Below are positions 32,348 to 45,845 of a stretch of 64,000 nucleotides of DNA, one piece after another. The DNA lies in contig LVLI01000084.1 in the NCBI GenBank assembly GCA_001687465.1, forward strand, positions 1 to 64,000. The letters run 5' to 3'. The DNA comes from Halocafeteria seosinensis (Eukaryota > Sar > Bigyra > Bicosoecida). The notes beneath the pieces are model-generated. The model was not told the DNA's origin. It did no database searches and saw only the letters and a list, made by a program, of their open reading frames with translations. A program made the translations under genes and the position numbers. Every line of letters begins with the position of its first letter. The stretch's first letter is position 1.

Positions 32348-33636
32348 ATGGACGATACACACCATATACGGAGCGCCTGGGAGGAAAATGACCAGGAAAC
32401 AAGTCTGGAAAGAAGCTGTGTTCAAGAGAGTCAAAATAAAAGTATCGATCGGCCGTCAGAGCGAGTAGACGACGTTGTCAAGTGCTTGGCGAAATTTGCT
32501 TCGCCGGAGGACCAGAAAGTATTGAGTGGAATACAAGAGCAAGCCTCGAATGGGTCGCTCGACCTCTCACCTCAAGGAATACAACTTCTAACAGTAGCGA
32601 CCAACGTGCTTCGCTCGCCCAACGCGGATGCAGAGAATGTAAGGCTTCCATTTAAATGGGACTCGTTGCTATTCGGTGGGTTACGCATCTCGAATTTGCA
32701 GCAGCACGGAGGAGATCCTCGAGCTACAGAAGAAGAGCTAGAAGAAGAGCGACGCAAAACGGCAAGACTGGAATTTGAACTTGAAAATGCAAGGAAAAAG
32801 CTTGCCGCTAATGAGAGGCTGTATCGGCAAACAGAAGAGCAATGGAGGTCGAAAGTATGTCCACAGTTTCACCCCAATTTGCTCTCATTTCGATCGTTTG
32901 AACGCGCTGTAACTTTGTTCCACAGTGTTCTGACTTAAACAATCAAGTACGGGTACTTCAATCAAGGTTGAATCAAGAAGAGACGAAAACTGCGAAGCTC
33001 CAGAACAAGTTGCAAGAGAAGACAGAATCACGGGTAAGCTCTGTATCCAGTACTGTCAAAGTCTGGATGCTTTGCAACGTTTTCCTGTCCATACAGAAAG
33101 TAAAAGAAAAGAGAGATGACGCCTTGAATCAGCTACACGCTCTCAATTTTGTTGGGGGCGAGCATACAATCCAGAAGCGGAAGAATGACTCGTTGCATAG
33201 AGACTTGGCTACCATGCAGCAGAAGCATGAAGCCTTACAGGCATCAGCATCCAAACTGGTTGAAGTCTTCTACCGTAATATGGAAGGATGCTGGGAGGAT
33301 ACTCAGCTTTACAAGACCGTACAAGAACTGCAATCTCTAGATGTATCACCCCAGAGAGTAGATATTCTTTCTGAACATGTAAAGGATTTCCTGCGGAACA
33401 GCACGGAATCTGTGGCATCAAGTCGCCGACAGGGATATGGAGCAACACAAAAACGACGCTGTTCAGTGTTTTCAGATAAAGAAAATGATAATCTTGTAAC
33501 GAAGCGTTCGAAAATACGCGGCACGAGGTCTACTACAAAGCTGAGAGACAGGTGCGGGCAACCCCTTAGGGGCCACAGTACCGAGGACTCAATGAAAGCT
33601 TCCAAAGGAGGTGTCAGCTTTACTGTTGAGCTGTAA
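32348..33636 (+). CDS. Coiled-coil protein of unknown function
   Basis: Three exons (32348-32854, 32926-33033, 33097-33636; introns 71 and 63 nt) give 384 residues. Residues about 115-245 are a long charged coiled coil (EEELEEERRKTARLEFELE, LNNQVRVLQSRLNQ). Before it is a short conserved-looking LPFKWDSLLFGGLRI segment. The C-terminus is basic and Ser/Arg-rich with a KENDNLVTKRSKIRG stretch (a KEN box, recognised by the anaphase-promoting complex, and a possible nuclear signal). A cell-cycle or spindle protein is conceivable from the KEN box, but that is inference. I do not recognise a family. Confidence 0.75.
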
Positions 33637-33690
33637 AAAGCTTGCATACACTAGTCAATGCGGCTGTGACAATGCTGAAGTGTATCATCT

Positions 33691-35780
33691 TCACGTTTTA
33701 TTGGATGCAGCAAGCCGTCGCTCCCTTTCCTCCTCGTCTAAGCTCACGTAATATGCACTGTACTCTTCTCTACCCGTCACTTCCTCAACAGCGTCCAAGA
33801 ATGGGGGAAGGAGATCTGTTCCACTAGCTTGGCTGTCCTCGTTTTCTTGTACCGCCAAAAGCACTAGCCCGTTCTCCGGTCTTGGTGAAATAAACTCAGT
33901 GATTTCATAGTATTGATTATTCCAAAGGAAACTTGTCCGACGCTGTCGAACCGGGAGATGAAGCGGGTCACTTTGAAACTGTTTGCCCGCAAAATAGGCT
34001 GAGGCCGAAATAATTCTCTTCGTCTCAATTGTCTGGAGAGTGGGTGCTTCTTGGCCGGACGCGGGAGAGGTCTCGGTTAGGGTCACTAGCGTATGTCCAT
34101 AGCTACTTACTCCACCTGCAAAGGAGTATACAATTGAGTTTAAAAAATTTCTACTCATTTTAATTACAAATGTAAGACTAGTCACCTACCTTGGGTACGA
34201 CGCCGCAAAAACCCATAAGGGAAACGGACGACATTGCCGGAGTCTCTGTATACATCTTCCCCGAACGACGAGTGTATCGTACCTCTCTGGTTGACAGACG
34301 ATACTGCTTGTTTCTGTTGTCCGGAACTATCCAAAAATTTCTTGTTTGCATCACTCGCTCCTTCATCTTGTGCCCAACTATTGATGACTTTCTGCAAGTG
34401 TTCTGGGGAGCGTGAGCTGCCCTTCTGTTTGAGATCGTGAGGGGTAAGTTTAGACGACGTATCACTGTGCTGCCGGCCTCCAGCAGTTTCCAGTCCAGAG
34501 TGTACAGTGACATAAACCTTTTCGACATCAAATGTTTGATGCGGGACGGGGAGCTTGGCTGGATCAAAGAAGCAAGGTTCTCCATCTCCATCATCGTTCG
34601 TGGCCACAGGGTAAGACGGGGTTCTGAGTAAGTGCTTGCGGAAGCATCGGCGACTGGATGGCAGCCCCAAAAGTCTTGAGAGAGAATTGACTACCCTCTC
34701 CAGTTTTCCTTCAAAGTCGGTCGAATTATCAAAGACCATGAGTCGTGGATGACCATTCCACGCACGTTGTAACTGCAGGTCTAGCTTTCGGGCTTGCTCC
34801 GGGCTTTCAAGTCTCGTCGCATTATTATCTAAAGTATAAAAAGGCTCCGCACCATTCGCAGCGGTCACTAAATGGAACACTGCATTATATCTCTGATCCC
34901 GAATAGCTACTTCGTTCGGGATATCATAGTTGCGCAGAAGTCTGCCCCAGAGACTCTTATCCAAGTATGCACATCCGTCCATGGTACCTCGATCACATAG
35001 CAAGACAGCTGGGTATTTCTTTTGATCCGATCCCTCAATATTTTTCGCATGGGCCATTGCAATACGCGCAAATGAGTCCTCCAGATGAATCTGCGTGTTC
35101 ATCACAGCCGCTTGGAATGCAATTTGGCGGTCGTCCGTGTCCAGGTCCCGGAACGAAGCGCCATTCGTGAAGAGCATGGTGGCTGCTTCAGGGACGGTAT
35201 ACACCCTGTAACCACGATGTCTGAGAAAGGAGGACAACCTAGCCAGCGCCGTGGTCTTGCCGGCACAGGGTCCCCCCGTCAGTACGAACCGGAGGACAGT
35301 CGGCGTCTGATCAAATCGAAGCGGCGATGCCGAGCCACTCTCATGTTTTGTACTCGTCTGATGCGTGGTCCCGCGCTCGAAATGCTGCAATTGCTGCTCA
35401 TGTGCGGCTTCGTAGGACAGATTCTGGTCCTCGGTCCCCTTCTCGTCCAACGAAAGTTCAGGGGGCGCAGCTGTATGATGAGGGGACGATGACGACGATA
35501 ATGACGGTGATTGATAATTAACGTGCCGCGCACGTGCTGCATTTTGTCCCAATGAGCGATATCCGATGGAATAGCGTAGAGTTGGAGAAACACCTTCCTC
35601 TCCTGCGTCGGCGTCCGCCTGACTTCGTGTTTGGGGCTCGTCGTGGCTTACCGCCACATTGAGCCGCCGTCGACTCCTTCGGAGGCCAATAAGGGCAGCC
35701 ACGGAGATGCCCGCGGCTCCCAAAAGACTCCACAAGGAGGCACGAGTGAGCGAGGAAAGAGCTGAATCTTTGTCTTCCAT
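33691..35780 (-). CDS. TTD14-like AAA_28 ATP/GTPase with C-terminal triphosphate-tunnel-like domain
   Basis: Two exons (34190-35780 and 33691-34115, intron 74 nt) give 671 residues. A hydrophobic segment (LWSLLGAAGISVAALIGL) near the N-terminus suggests a membrane anchor. The P-loop GGPCAGKTTA at about residue 168 opens an AAA_28 domain, with VPEAATMLF, LCDRGTMDGCAYLD and the partner acidic motif FHLVTAANGAEPFYTLDNN. The C-terminal part (RQRRTSFLWNNQYYEIT ... GLVLLAVQ) matches the CYTH-like second domain of TTD14, a GTP- and phospholipid-binding trafficking protein in flies. The Ser-rich linker between the two domains is longer than expected. Confidence 0.85.
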
Positions 35781-36397
35781 TTTTTGTTTTGCTTGAAACC
35801 TTCAATAAAGAGACGATACAGTTACAGAGAGATAAGATATGTAAGAGAATATAGTGATGATAGAAAGCAGAGCAAGCACAGGATGACTCACGCTGGAAGA
35901 ATCTTGGATCAACAAACACAAGGAACTGGAGTCGCATAGCGAGCACATGAGCTTGAAACAATCGTTTTGAATTCCTCAACGACTGACTCAGGCCCAGAGA
36001 CTTGGAGCTAACCGGTTGAAGAATGTGATGCCACGAGGAAGTGTGGTATACCTACCGAATTACCGTGGTTCACCATAATTTTGGTGGAAGAAACTCGAAT
36101 AATGCTCTTATGAATAACTTATTGACAACCGCACATGTATTCAAATTTTGGGCATTCGAAACTCAAACTGAGTACTACCAGTGGGTTGTACTTGTCCAGC
36201 TCATTGTTGCGGTTCGGGTATGCGTCGGCCAGGGAAGTTCTCCTGTACAACCGCTAGCCCATTCAATCAAAAATATCCCGTATAACTCCATACTAAATCT
36301 GAATGGCCTACATGCCAATCACCTGTAACAACTTCGTCTGGAAACCGATAGTCTGTAGCCGCTTTGCTCAGCTGTGTTCACAATTATACCAGTCCGC
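35781..36397. other. Intergenic region, no gene seen
   Basis: About 620 nt between the 5' end of the TTD14-like gene and the 3' end of CLN3, both on the minus strand. Only short open frames occur, without motif or splice support. It carries the TTD14 promoter. Confidence 0.4.
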
Positions 36398-38339
36398 TCA
36401 ACTAGAAACACCTCCATGACAGGGAAGACCCTGGTCGTGACGAAAGTCTCGAAGCCCAGACTCTATTCCAATTGCCACTAGACTAGCCAATGCAATACCG
36501 AAGCTGTCGGCGATACTGGCGACACCCAGACTGAATTCTTTGAGTTCTGCCGAAACGTCCTCGGCAATACGGCGAAACGCATTCACATCTGATGGCCAGA
36601 AATACTTCAAAATTTAACAAAGGGAATATATAAGTGGACGTCCACAATACTTACAACAAGCTCCTCCTAAAAGCCCCTCCCAGAGTACCAAGAGCAAAAC
36701 TACTTCCACGACCGGGATAAGGTTGGTCATTGCTTGAATAATAAAATACACGAGAGTGGCCATCTGAAGAATGGGCAGTAGCCAAAGTTTTTGGAACCTG
36801 ATGACACTCCCACTGGAACGTGACAGGAAAACTCCAATCTGCGCAATAGATGTGTTTCGGCATATTCGGATCTCCAGCTAATAACATCGTTTAAAACCGA
36901 CACGCACTTGATAGACGAATGAGGCATATACATAAAACTCGTTGGTGTTCATGCCTCCGCAGAAAGATACTTCAGAATTAACACCCGTATTTATCAGGTA
37001 TTCAGCAAAATATACCACACAAAGGGGAACCATGTATCTGCGCGACAGTTCGTACAGGGTAAATAAGAGAGCATTTCCAGAATTCAGACGAACATACTTG
37101 TAGAGGGGAACTATCGCTTTCACCCTCTCCTCGAGCGTCATATTAGACGTATACGAATGAACTTTATTTCCTAGTTCATCGGAGTTATCATCTCCGTATG
37201 TACCGCCTGTGGAAACAATGAAAGGAATTGTGTCTCAAGGCTTGCAAGCCACCAACAAATCGTCTTACCTTCTTCTTCGGGCCTCCATAATTCCTTCGAT
37301 TCTGCAACTTTATGTTCACCAGTCGACCTCAATAAATTTTGAGACTCAACCTCAAAAGATTCCTTTCCGTGAGGATGGGCTGGGTCTGCGACGGAGTCGC
37401 TCAGCGCAGCGGTTTCTTGTGCTTTCATCAACATAGGAGATTTCGTCAAAAGCAAGAAAAATGTAAGGACGTATAAGACGGGAAATATCCCACATAGTTC
37501 TAGCGTAATCCTTGGCGAGACGTCGAATATGTTCCGAAACAGTAAATACCATCCTGTGCACACATCATCCGCAATCAATGTGCGAGTTGATTCCAACCAG
37601 TTTCACGCCAGAACTTACCCGCTCCGGCGATTCCTGCAAATCCAGTACCACTACTCCAATATGTAATCACTGCTTTATCATAGAATGCTGAGTATGCCAA
37701 AAACGTCACTTCACCCCACCCTGTACACGAAAGGCATAAGTAGCATTGGGCCGCGCATTGTAAGTCATCACTAAAACCCTGCATACCTGCTCCGATGGAC
37801 GCTAGCACAACTCCCATCAATTTCAGTCCCAAGTATGGTGTACTGGCAACGACATAAAAGGATGCTATTTTGCTTAGGCCGCACAGTGCGATACGTAGCC
37901 TATAACTGAGGTAGTGCACCCAAAATGGTGCAGTCACCTGCATGGTTCATTGTCCTTATCACCGAACAGAACTTCAGAGACGAAACGAAGAGCTCCATCA
38001 TACCTTTATCAGCACTGTAGGCACTATATCTGCCAGTAGAACCAGGCCTGCCTTGTTTTCATCTATATCTTTTGCCGCAGATAGCATCACAACATATCCG
38101 TAGTTATTTAAGAGCCCCAAGATCCAGAACGCAATCACATTACGAGGACGCTCGTTCTCTGAGAAGCGGCATCTGTTGCGCGGGGCGTTCTGCTCCTCCT
38201 GAAGCTTCTGTAGACCGCTAGATGAGGCTGAAGCGCCTCTATTATCCCCTTGTGTCTTTGTATAATCCTCATCGGCGGCAGGTTCATGATCATCCAAAAA
38301 ATGCGTTTTCTCCTCCGATGTCATCATTCCCACGTCCAT
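36398..38339 (-). CDS. CLN3: CLN3/battenin family lysosomal membrane protein
   Basis: Seven exons (38004-38339, 37787-37937, 37619-37720, 37269-37553, 36908-37206, 36655-36838, 36398-36588; introns 62-69 nt) give 515 residues; human CLN3 has 438. Diagnostic segments appear in order: NVIAFWILGLLNNYGYVVML, LLADIVPTVLIKV, GVVLASIGAGWGEVTFLAYS, VITYWSSGTGFAGIAGAG, VPLCVVYFAEYLINTG, LWEGLLGGACYVNAFRRI and EFSLGVASIADSFGIALA. About ten hydrophobic spans are visible with an acidic cytosolic N-terminus (residues 1-50) and a long loop. CLN3 acts in the lysosome or vacuole, in export of lipid breakdown products and pH control. ATG 38339 is the first ATG of the frame. Confidence 0.93.
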
Positions 38340-38683
38340 AGTCACGGACCACGTCGATACTCCAATAAATGGTGAAAAATTACATTTTACACCCTTTTCC
38401 CGCAGCAATCAACACTTTGACGCTTCTTAACCTTCCAGAGAGATTCCCTCGTTTCCAACTTCAACTCTGGGGATTAGAAGGATGCAATCTTTTCGTCGCC
38501 TTGGTGTTCCAGCTGGCGGGATCGCCCCAAGGGGAAGCGAGAGGGGAGCAAAAAAGGTCACGCGGTGTCTGGATCACACCCACCCCTTGTCACCCACAGA
38601 CGTTTGGCTTGTATGGCTTCCATAGTGCATATTTCCATGGTCTAGTTGATGTGGTAGTAGCTCTCGACTCCTGGGATAGCAAC
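38340..38683. other. Divergent promoter between CLN3 and the SAPS gene
   Basis: About 340 nt. The SAPS reading frame stays open upstream to 38369 with only a non-ATG start, so part may be translated or 5' UTR. No specific element recognised. Confidence 0.4.
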
Positions 38684-41600
38684 ATGGATAGCGGTACTAA
38701 CGCAACGTCCCTCACATATGAGGAGTACATGGCTTTTGTGGAGGAGGAGCAGCGGCGCAAAGCGGCGTCTTCGGACAATCAAGGCCATACGGAGGGAAAT
38801 GACGCCGATTCGAGCTCTTCCGGCTCCTCTACGTCCACCCAATCTGACGGGGACGACGACGATGAGGGTGACGAAATTGCCACCAACAATCTGTACCGCC
38901 GAAGGGCGCAACAAGCTGCAGACCGAGAGCGTATCGGACAGGGGTTTGAGCATGTTTTCGAAGAAAGCACTTCATACAGCTTAACGGAGCCTCCAGAGGC
39001 CAGTATAGAATTTGGAGGCCATTATTCCTCGTCCATAGGTGGGGGCACCGGGTACCAGATGGGACACGGCATGCGAAGCAGTCAAGCTATAGGGGACAGC
39101 ATTGATAGGCAATTAATGGACAATCGTTTCTTTGATGAGGATTCCGACGATGACGATGAACCGACGTATGTAGGCCATTCTTTGAGAAGGCATAGAGGGA
39201 GCTCAGAGAGACGAAAGAGCATGAATACGGATCAGGCATCTACCGACGGGGAAGAGACCATCATGCAGCTGGAAAACCCGTATGAAGCGCTACTTAACTC
39301 TGAACCACGAACGATTAAGGAGGCGCTCGAGGAAGTACTTGCAGCGGATCGAAACGAGGACGAGGATGAAAACGCAAAGGTGGGTGAACTTTTTCTTTTG
39401 GTGATGCCAGTCTCGACCATTTCTTTATATGTGTTTTGAGTGCGCTGTTTCGAAAGCAGGCTGAGAAGAGGAAGAGTTACCAACAGATTTACTCCCGTTT
39501 GCTGGCTCAATTGATCATGGAACAAGGAATATCAAGTAAACGAGGCTATGTAGAAGAATTGTACTCAGTAAGTGTTCATCCTCTGTGGACGAGACATGCG
39601 TCGTTTCACGGTCTATTGTGCCGTTCAGGATACGGTAAAGCTAGGATACTTAATTAATTTTGTTATACAACACGAATCTCCTTCCCATGAGCCTGAGTCC
39701 GTGGCAACTCTCCCTCTGGTAGGAGCCAACTCAGACGTTCAACTTATTCGTGACAACACGCCGACGCATCCAGTGCCAGACCCGGGTCATCTTAACTCCA
39801 AGACAGTCCCCGTTGACGATTCATGGTTTTCAAGAGAAGGAAGAAGAAAGCTACTCATGGATCGAAATGAACATTCTAACGCTGAGGAGGAACAGCGTCT
39901 TCTCAACTCGTTCAATGTTGCCTGTATGATGATGGAACAAAGTGCGGCGAGTAACGACATTATGAACGATCACGCAAGGTTAATATTCCGCCAATGCTTC
40001 ATGGTATTTCATACCAACTCCAAGGGGAGTTTTCATCATGCATGTGGCATAATTCAAAAAGTTATTCAGACACATCCGCATGAACTTGCCGACGCTTTCA
40101 ATGAGAGATCGCACCTTCTTGTTCCCCGTATGTTGATGTTTTTGCATCATCCTCCAGTACCCGACTCGTTGGTGCAATTGATCTCTCTTTCGCACACGTT
40201 GACTGCTGCGGGTGGGATTGGTCGAGGTGCAAGTATGGGTATTGCAGGACCTATGGGAGCTGCTTTCAACCCTCCGAATGCCGCAAAGGTAGGCCCACAT
40301 TTGTTCTCTTCTAAAGGAAGCACGGTCCCCGAAGAAACTTGTAAGGAACTGTGGAATGCTCTGGCTCAATGGGACTTTTTTCGTGTTTTGGGAGAGCATA
40401 TCTGGCACGAGAGATATGCGTCAATACCAGGTCACGCCGAAGAGTCTACCCAGGCGTTTCTCGAGCTCCTTCGTTCTCTTAGAGAGGTGGATGCTGCGAA
40501 GTGCTTATTCAAATGCTTCCAAAGTACCCGCAAGATTCATCAACTGGCCAAAGATTGCCGCTTGTTACAATCGCCCGATACACCCATTTTAAAGGGCTTG
40601 ATGATCTCCGCATGTACCTACCTTCCGATGCCGCATCTCCACAGTATCAAGAGTGATCTGCCCAAAGAGGAGCCGTCTACTTCGGAGGAAATCCCTCCTC
40701 ACGTTGACTGTGGAACACCTTGCATGAAGTTTTTATGTGAACTGGCAGAGCTGGCCTTCGAAGAAACTATTCCCGAACCCTCGGACCAACCACCTATGGC
40801 GATGAATAATGCTATGAAGACTCAGACGAAGAAAAAAAACTATCTTCGCATTCACGCTGCCCCGGACATCGCGTCTTCATTGATATCCTATTTACCAGCT
40901 TTGTCCAAAGCGTTAATTACTTTACACAAGCGGCTTCATCCGAAAGTCAGCATTACACAGGCTAAGAAGACGTCGCGAAAGAAGAATAAAAAGAACTCCA
41001 ACGAAAATAATTCGTCCAAAGATCAACCAAGTACAGAGCCAGCGACTACAGCCACGACTGGGCAGCTTCCAGCGTCTCCACGTCCCCATCCTGACAAAAC
41101 GATGGACGAGGATGTTTCGGTGGCGCATCCCGGGGAGTATGTCGCTCCTGCACCGTTCGGGTCTTATCGCCTAAGCGCTGTAAAACTGCTGCAATCTCTG
41201 ATTCAATTTTCTCCGAAAGAAACGCTGGATGCTATGGCCAACGAGCCCGAGCTCTGGGGATGTCTGATTGCTTGGTATTTTGAATATCCGCATTCAAACA
41301 TATATCATCAAATTTTTTATCAGTTAGTTCTGAAAGCCTTGCAGTATGGATACGATGCAAAAGGCAGTAAAGAACAGGAAGTCGGGCATGTTCCCTGTCT
41401 CAAGATATTATTGACCTCATATAAGCTCATTACTCGCTTAATCAACGCGCATGCTGATGGTAGCCTCTCCTCAAGGGGAACAACTTTGAGTATCCTAAAT
41501 GCAATTCGGTTAGCCGCCACCGCATCTGCGCACGGGAGCTTTCTGGCTTCGCACTTGCGTGACCACGCACATTGGAACGACTTTGAACCCACACTGAGAC

Positions 41601-42130
41601 AGCATACTCGAGTACTTGTGGAACCATTGGTCCCTCCACCTGACCGATCAAATGATTTTAGTGGCATGTTCGGNATTCGCAACCAGTTTGAACAGTTACG
41701 TCTACAGATGCAGCGGGGCAACGAGTTACAGCAAGAGAGTCACCAGTTCAAAGAGAGCGACTTAGAGCTAGGCAGTAACTATGCTAAAGAGTTAGGGTTT
41801 GAGGGCTGGACTCCAATTTCCCGTGTACAAGCCCAACCGCAACGGGAACAACAAGAGACGGAGCATGATAGCGCAGATAGTGGAGCTGTTACTTCGGAAG
41901 ACGAATCAACCTCCAGTGCTTCATCTTTCTCCAATAAAAATAAGAAGAAAAAGAAGAAGCGCAAAAATCGCAAATCCTCTGGAGGTACTGGCGAGTCTAG
42001 TGACGATGCTTCTACTCCTGAAAAGCAAAGTGCTCAACCTCCTGGAGTCCCCGTCCAGTCAGGATCTGCTCCTCCCGCTGTGCCTGTGAGTAGATGTAGC
42101 GAGACAGTGGACTTGGACGCTATGGACTAA
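38684..42130 (+). CDS. SAPS-domain protein (PP6 regulatory subunit / Sit4-associated protein type)
   Basis: Three exons (38684-39379, 39460-39567, 39629-42130; introns 80 and 61 nt) give 1101 residues. The N-terminal 230 residues are acidic and low-complexity. Helical-repeat segments follow: NERSHLLVPRMLMFLHHPP, LVQLISLSHTL, ELWNALAQWDFFRVLGEHIW. Then come SAVKLLQSLIQFSPKETLDA, IAWYFEYPHSNIYHQIFYQL and CLKILLTSYKLITRLINAH, matching the SAPS layout in which the subunit cradles PP6/Sit4 phosphatase. The C-terminus has a KNKKKKKKRKNRKS basic patch. The undetermined base at 41674 makes one residue unreadable. Similarity to SAPS is by pattern, not by alignment, so moderate confidence. Confidence 0.65.
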
Positions 42131-42744
42131 AAACCGATAGTTCAACGTAGTGTAGGGTACAGATACTATTAGGCAGCATTTCTATTGCGCATCGTCTGCT
42201 TGCCAAACTGAGGATTTCGGAACGTCTGTGATTTATCAGTTCACTTGATCCCTTGTGCGGTGTGTGTGTGTGTGTGTGTGTGTGTGTTCTTCTCTGAAGC
42301 CCTGGCCAAGAATCATACCATGGCTCTCTATCATCGCGCTCCTTTTGCTTTCAATTTGTGTTCCGGTTACCCTACCAGCTTTTGTTCATGCTGCCTGGTC
42401 AAGTAGTCAGTGTGCAAGTTTCGTTTTCTGTTGTGTACAAGTTTAATAGTCGTTCAGACCTTCGCCTTTGACCCTGATCTTTCTTCTCCTAGCATACTTA
42501 GTAGCTCCTTCTTACACTGACGAGGAATACCACTGTGATGATAGTGAAACCACGCACTCAGCAACCTCGATCACCGTCCCTCCTGTTGACAAGAGCCTTG
42601 AAGTACAACCTTCACATTTTTGTGTTGTTGGCGCTCCATACGTATTGAGACATTGCATTGCATCCATGGGTTTGTAGTTAAGAGCAAAGCTTACCGGTAC
42701 CCCTCCTCGTGCTCTCTGCAAAAGTGAAAGAGTGTGATTGCATA
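42131..42744. other. Intergenic region with a TG microsatellite
   Basis: About 610 nt between two same-strand genes. It contains a (TG)n run at 42261-42287. No gene is supported; it includes the CWC24 promoter. Confidence 0.5.
42261..42287 (+). repeat. (TG)n microsatellite
   Basis: Thirteen consecutive TG units, directly visible, in intergenic DNA. Confidence 0.97.
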
Positions 42745-43891
42745 ATGTCTTCCGGTGGCTTCAAGAAGGGCAAGAAGAAGCTGAGGAAGCAGCAGCGTAC
42801 AGATGACGACGATGAGGAGGAAGACGGACTCATGGGAGGGAAAGGAGACGACGATAAGGACACGGAGGAGCTCATTAGGACAACGGAGAAACAAAAGCGC
42901 AAGAAACAGAAACGAGGCGCCGCATTTGGAGTATGTGATTAATTCCATTGTTGAATGTCAACGAAATGAAATGAACTGAAATGAATTATACTTATTTGTG
43001 TTGTATGTGCAGGAGATAAGACGTACTTCAGCTCCTCGTGGTGAAAACGAGGAGGAATTAGAGCCTCAGGGAAGCCACTTCCAAGAGACAGCCTCGGTGA
43101 TCGAAGACACGGATACGAATCCTCGCCGAAATGATGCCACAGCTACACTCAACATTGACACAGAGGATGGACGAGAGAAATACCAACAGCAAATGGAAGG
43201 CAATTCTTCAGGACCGACAGTGACGGAAGATGGAAAGAAAATCTACCAAGGGAAATCCAGCTACACGGACTACATCAAACGAGATGCTGATAGCATGCAC
43301 AGCGCAAAATTGAGAGGGACGCTAGGTCCTGTACGGGGGCCATCTCACATTCGTACCACGAACCAAATGGACTATGAACCGTCCCTTTGTAAAGACTATT
43401 ACGAAACGGGATTCTGTGGGTACGGGGACACGTGTATTTATCTGCATATGAGAGAATCGTATACCCCCGGGTGGAAGCAAGATCAAGAATGGGAAGAGGC
43501 CAAGAAAAAACAAGAGGAGAAATTGAAGAACAGAGTCAACGAGATAGTAGGGGAAGATGGCGAAGGAGAAGAAGATAACGGAAACAAATCCGATCTCCCT
43601 TTTGCATGCTTTCTTTGCCGGAAACAATGGTCGGACAAGGAAGCAAACCTAAAACCAGTGAAAACTCTATGCGGACACTACTTTTGCGAGGAATGTGCAT
43701 TGAAGAGACACAAACGCGATTCCAGCTGTGCCGCTTGCAACAAAGAAACGTATGGGATGTTCAACCTGGCTCAGGACATCATTGATGCCTATCAAGACTG
43801 GAAGGGCGAACGCCCAGCCCCCGCTGCATCATCTTCTACGGAAGGAGGTGGGTGGGGCTCTGTTCAAACAATTAAAGGTGCAGACGCCTAA
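42745..43891 (+). CDS. CWC24: Pre-mRNA splicing factor CWC24 / RNF113 (CCCH + RING zinc fingers)
   Basis: Two exons (42745-42930 and 43013-43891, intron 82 nt) give 354 residues. The N-terminus is a Lys/Asp-rich disordered region. A single CCCH finger at about 187-208 reads CKDYYETGFCGYGDTCIYLH, with the C-x8-C-x5-C-x3-H spacing of CWC24, followed by the typical GWKQDQEWEEAKKK. A C3HC4 RING lies at about 260-305 (CFLCRKQW ... TLCGHYFCEECALKRH ... CAAC). CWC24 enters the spliceosome before the first step and helps fix the 5' splice site; RNF113A is also a ubiquitin ligase. Length is that of the human protein (343). Confidence 0.95.
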
Positions 43892-43907
43892 GTGGGACGC
43901 ACTAGTT

Positions 43908-45845
43908 TTAGTGACTCGAAGTTCCCCGTTGCTTTTCCTCCGTTTCTTCTTCGTCTGTTTCGCTATCGTGCAAGGGCTTACCAACAGTCTCAACCGGCAG
44001 TAACACACTAGCAATAGCACCGAGGAACGACACACCACCGAAAACGAAGATCGATTCTACCACATGGCCACTTGCTACCAGCCCCTGCCCGACAAAAGGA
44101 GCTACCATACCGCCAACACGAGCCCAACCGTTAGCTATGCCCACGGCGGTGGAACGCACATTAGTCGAGTAAACTTCTGGGGTATACAAGTAGGCGACCT
44201 GGAAAGCCCCGAGAATAGCTGCGCGGCCGATGAAGAGGAGAGCCAACTGTCCACTGTCGTCATGGTTGTGCAGGGTGACGTTAATCAAAAAGAAAGCCGC
44301 AGTACAAATTGTGACAAGGATCGCCATTGTCCCCCGTCGTCCAAGTTTTCTCCAGTCAATCAGCAGAGCCGCAATAAATAATCCAGGCATTTCTGCCGTA
44401 GACGCGATTATGATATTCGTAAAGTCGTGGGCTGTGATGCAAAAACAAAACGACAAAATCGATATAGTACTACATCCTCCATATACTAAATAAAAAGAAT
44501 GTCTATACTTACTGGAAAAGTCGGCCGTTTCTCCTTTACAACCGCTACCTTTCTCTCCGAGTTGTAACTCGGTGGTCAGCAGTACGATGCCGTAATAACC
44601 AAAGGATACGGCAGTCCAAATAAACCAAAGTAATAGTGTCAACCTTCTCATGTACGGTTCCACCGGTTTGACGATGATCTCCTTGAGGTTGTCGACAAAT
44701 TGCGACTCCATAAAACCGTCCTTGAGCTCAGCCAATTTGCCTTTAGGCGAAACTTTCACCATCTTCAGAGACGTGCTCGTTTCTGGGGCTCCGTCCTCAG
44801 GTTTCGCTTTTTCTTCCGGAGAGGAAGGCTTTGGTTCATGCATCGAACTTTCTTTGCCATCTTCCTCTATATGTGGTTCCCCAGTGGCTCCGTTCGATCC
44901 GTACCAGTGTTCCGCATAATTTTGGGATACCAATGGTGTGTTTGATGATCTCAAGACCAAATTGGCCAGATCATGCTTTTTATTATATTCCGCAATCCTC
45001 CTCAAATTCTCTTCTGCCTTCTTGTGGTCTCCCATGCGGACCAAGTAGCGAGGGCTCTCGTAAACATTTAAATAGAAAATCATGAAGAGAAAAATGGGAG
45101 TAGTAGCAATAGCGAGTAAGTATTGCCATCCCAGTGGAGGTAAGACGGCCCATGCGATAAGGGCAGAGAATACAGTACCGAAGGTCCAGGAGGACTCTAC
45201 GACAATCGCCCATAGCCCCCTGTGCGCAGTTGGTATTACCTCCATGAACATACTAAAAGACACCGGGATACCTCCTATTCCAAACCCCACTACCCCTCGA
45301 AGAAATAACATCATCGCGTAGCTGGGTGCAAAGGCTGAGCCAATTCCGAATAGCAGCAGCGATAAAGACGACACTAGCACACTGGTCTTCCTTCCGTATC
45401 GGTCAGCAATCACACCCCAGAAAGAGGTCCCTCTGTAAAGCAACCACGACCATCGATTTAATTTATCGTGAAACGTCAGATTATTGTAGGACGAGGGAGC
45501 GGAAGGAAGCACAACTCACATCATCATTCCGATGAACACTACTGTAGTTAAAAGAGATTCTGCACTGGAGCTGAGATCCCATTGACACTTGAGTTCTGGC
45601 CCTAAGAAGGACAAGATCATCATCTCCATGGCATCGGCAATCCAGATGAGCTGTGTTAGAATCAGCATTTTCCACTGATACCTTCCGAATCCGATTTCAT
45701 CGAATGCCGAAGTTACTGTATGTCCCTCATCGTGTTCTCCCGTAGCGGACGAGTCCGCAGTTCTGAGCTCCTGTTTTTCCAGTTTGCTGTCTCGGCGTTG
45801 AGCATCCGCCGTGGAGGTGGCAGTGTCGGCCGCAGTAGACGACAT
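43908..45845 (-). CDS. Major facilitator superfamily transporter, SV2/organic-ion (sugar-porter-like) type
   Basis: Three exons (45520-45845, 44513-45432, 43908-44431; introns 87 and 81 nt) give 589 residues. The MFS signature [20 protein letters not shown] follows the first two membrane spans and is completed across the first intron. Also visible are [20 protein letters not shown] and [20 protein letters not shown], the loop motif of SV2/SVOP-type carriers. About twelve hydrophobic spans, a charged cytosolic N-terminus (~60 residues) and a large central loop rich in Glu, Pro and Ser are seen. SVOP-type proteins move small organic ions or nucleotides; the substrate is unknown. It ends 16 nt from the end of the convergent CWC24 gene. 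ATG 45845 chosen as first in frame. Confidence 0.9.
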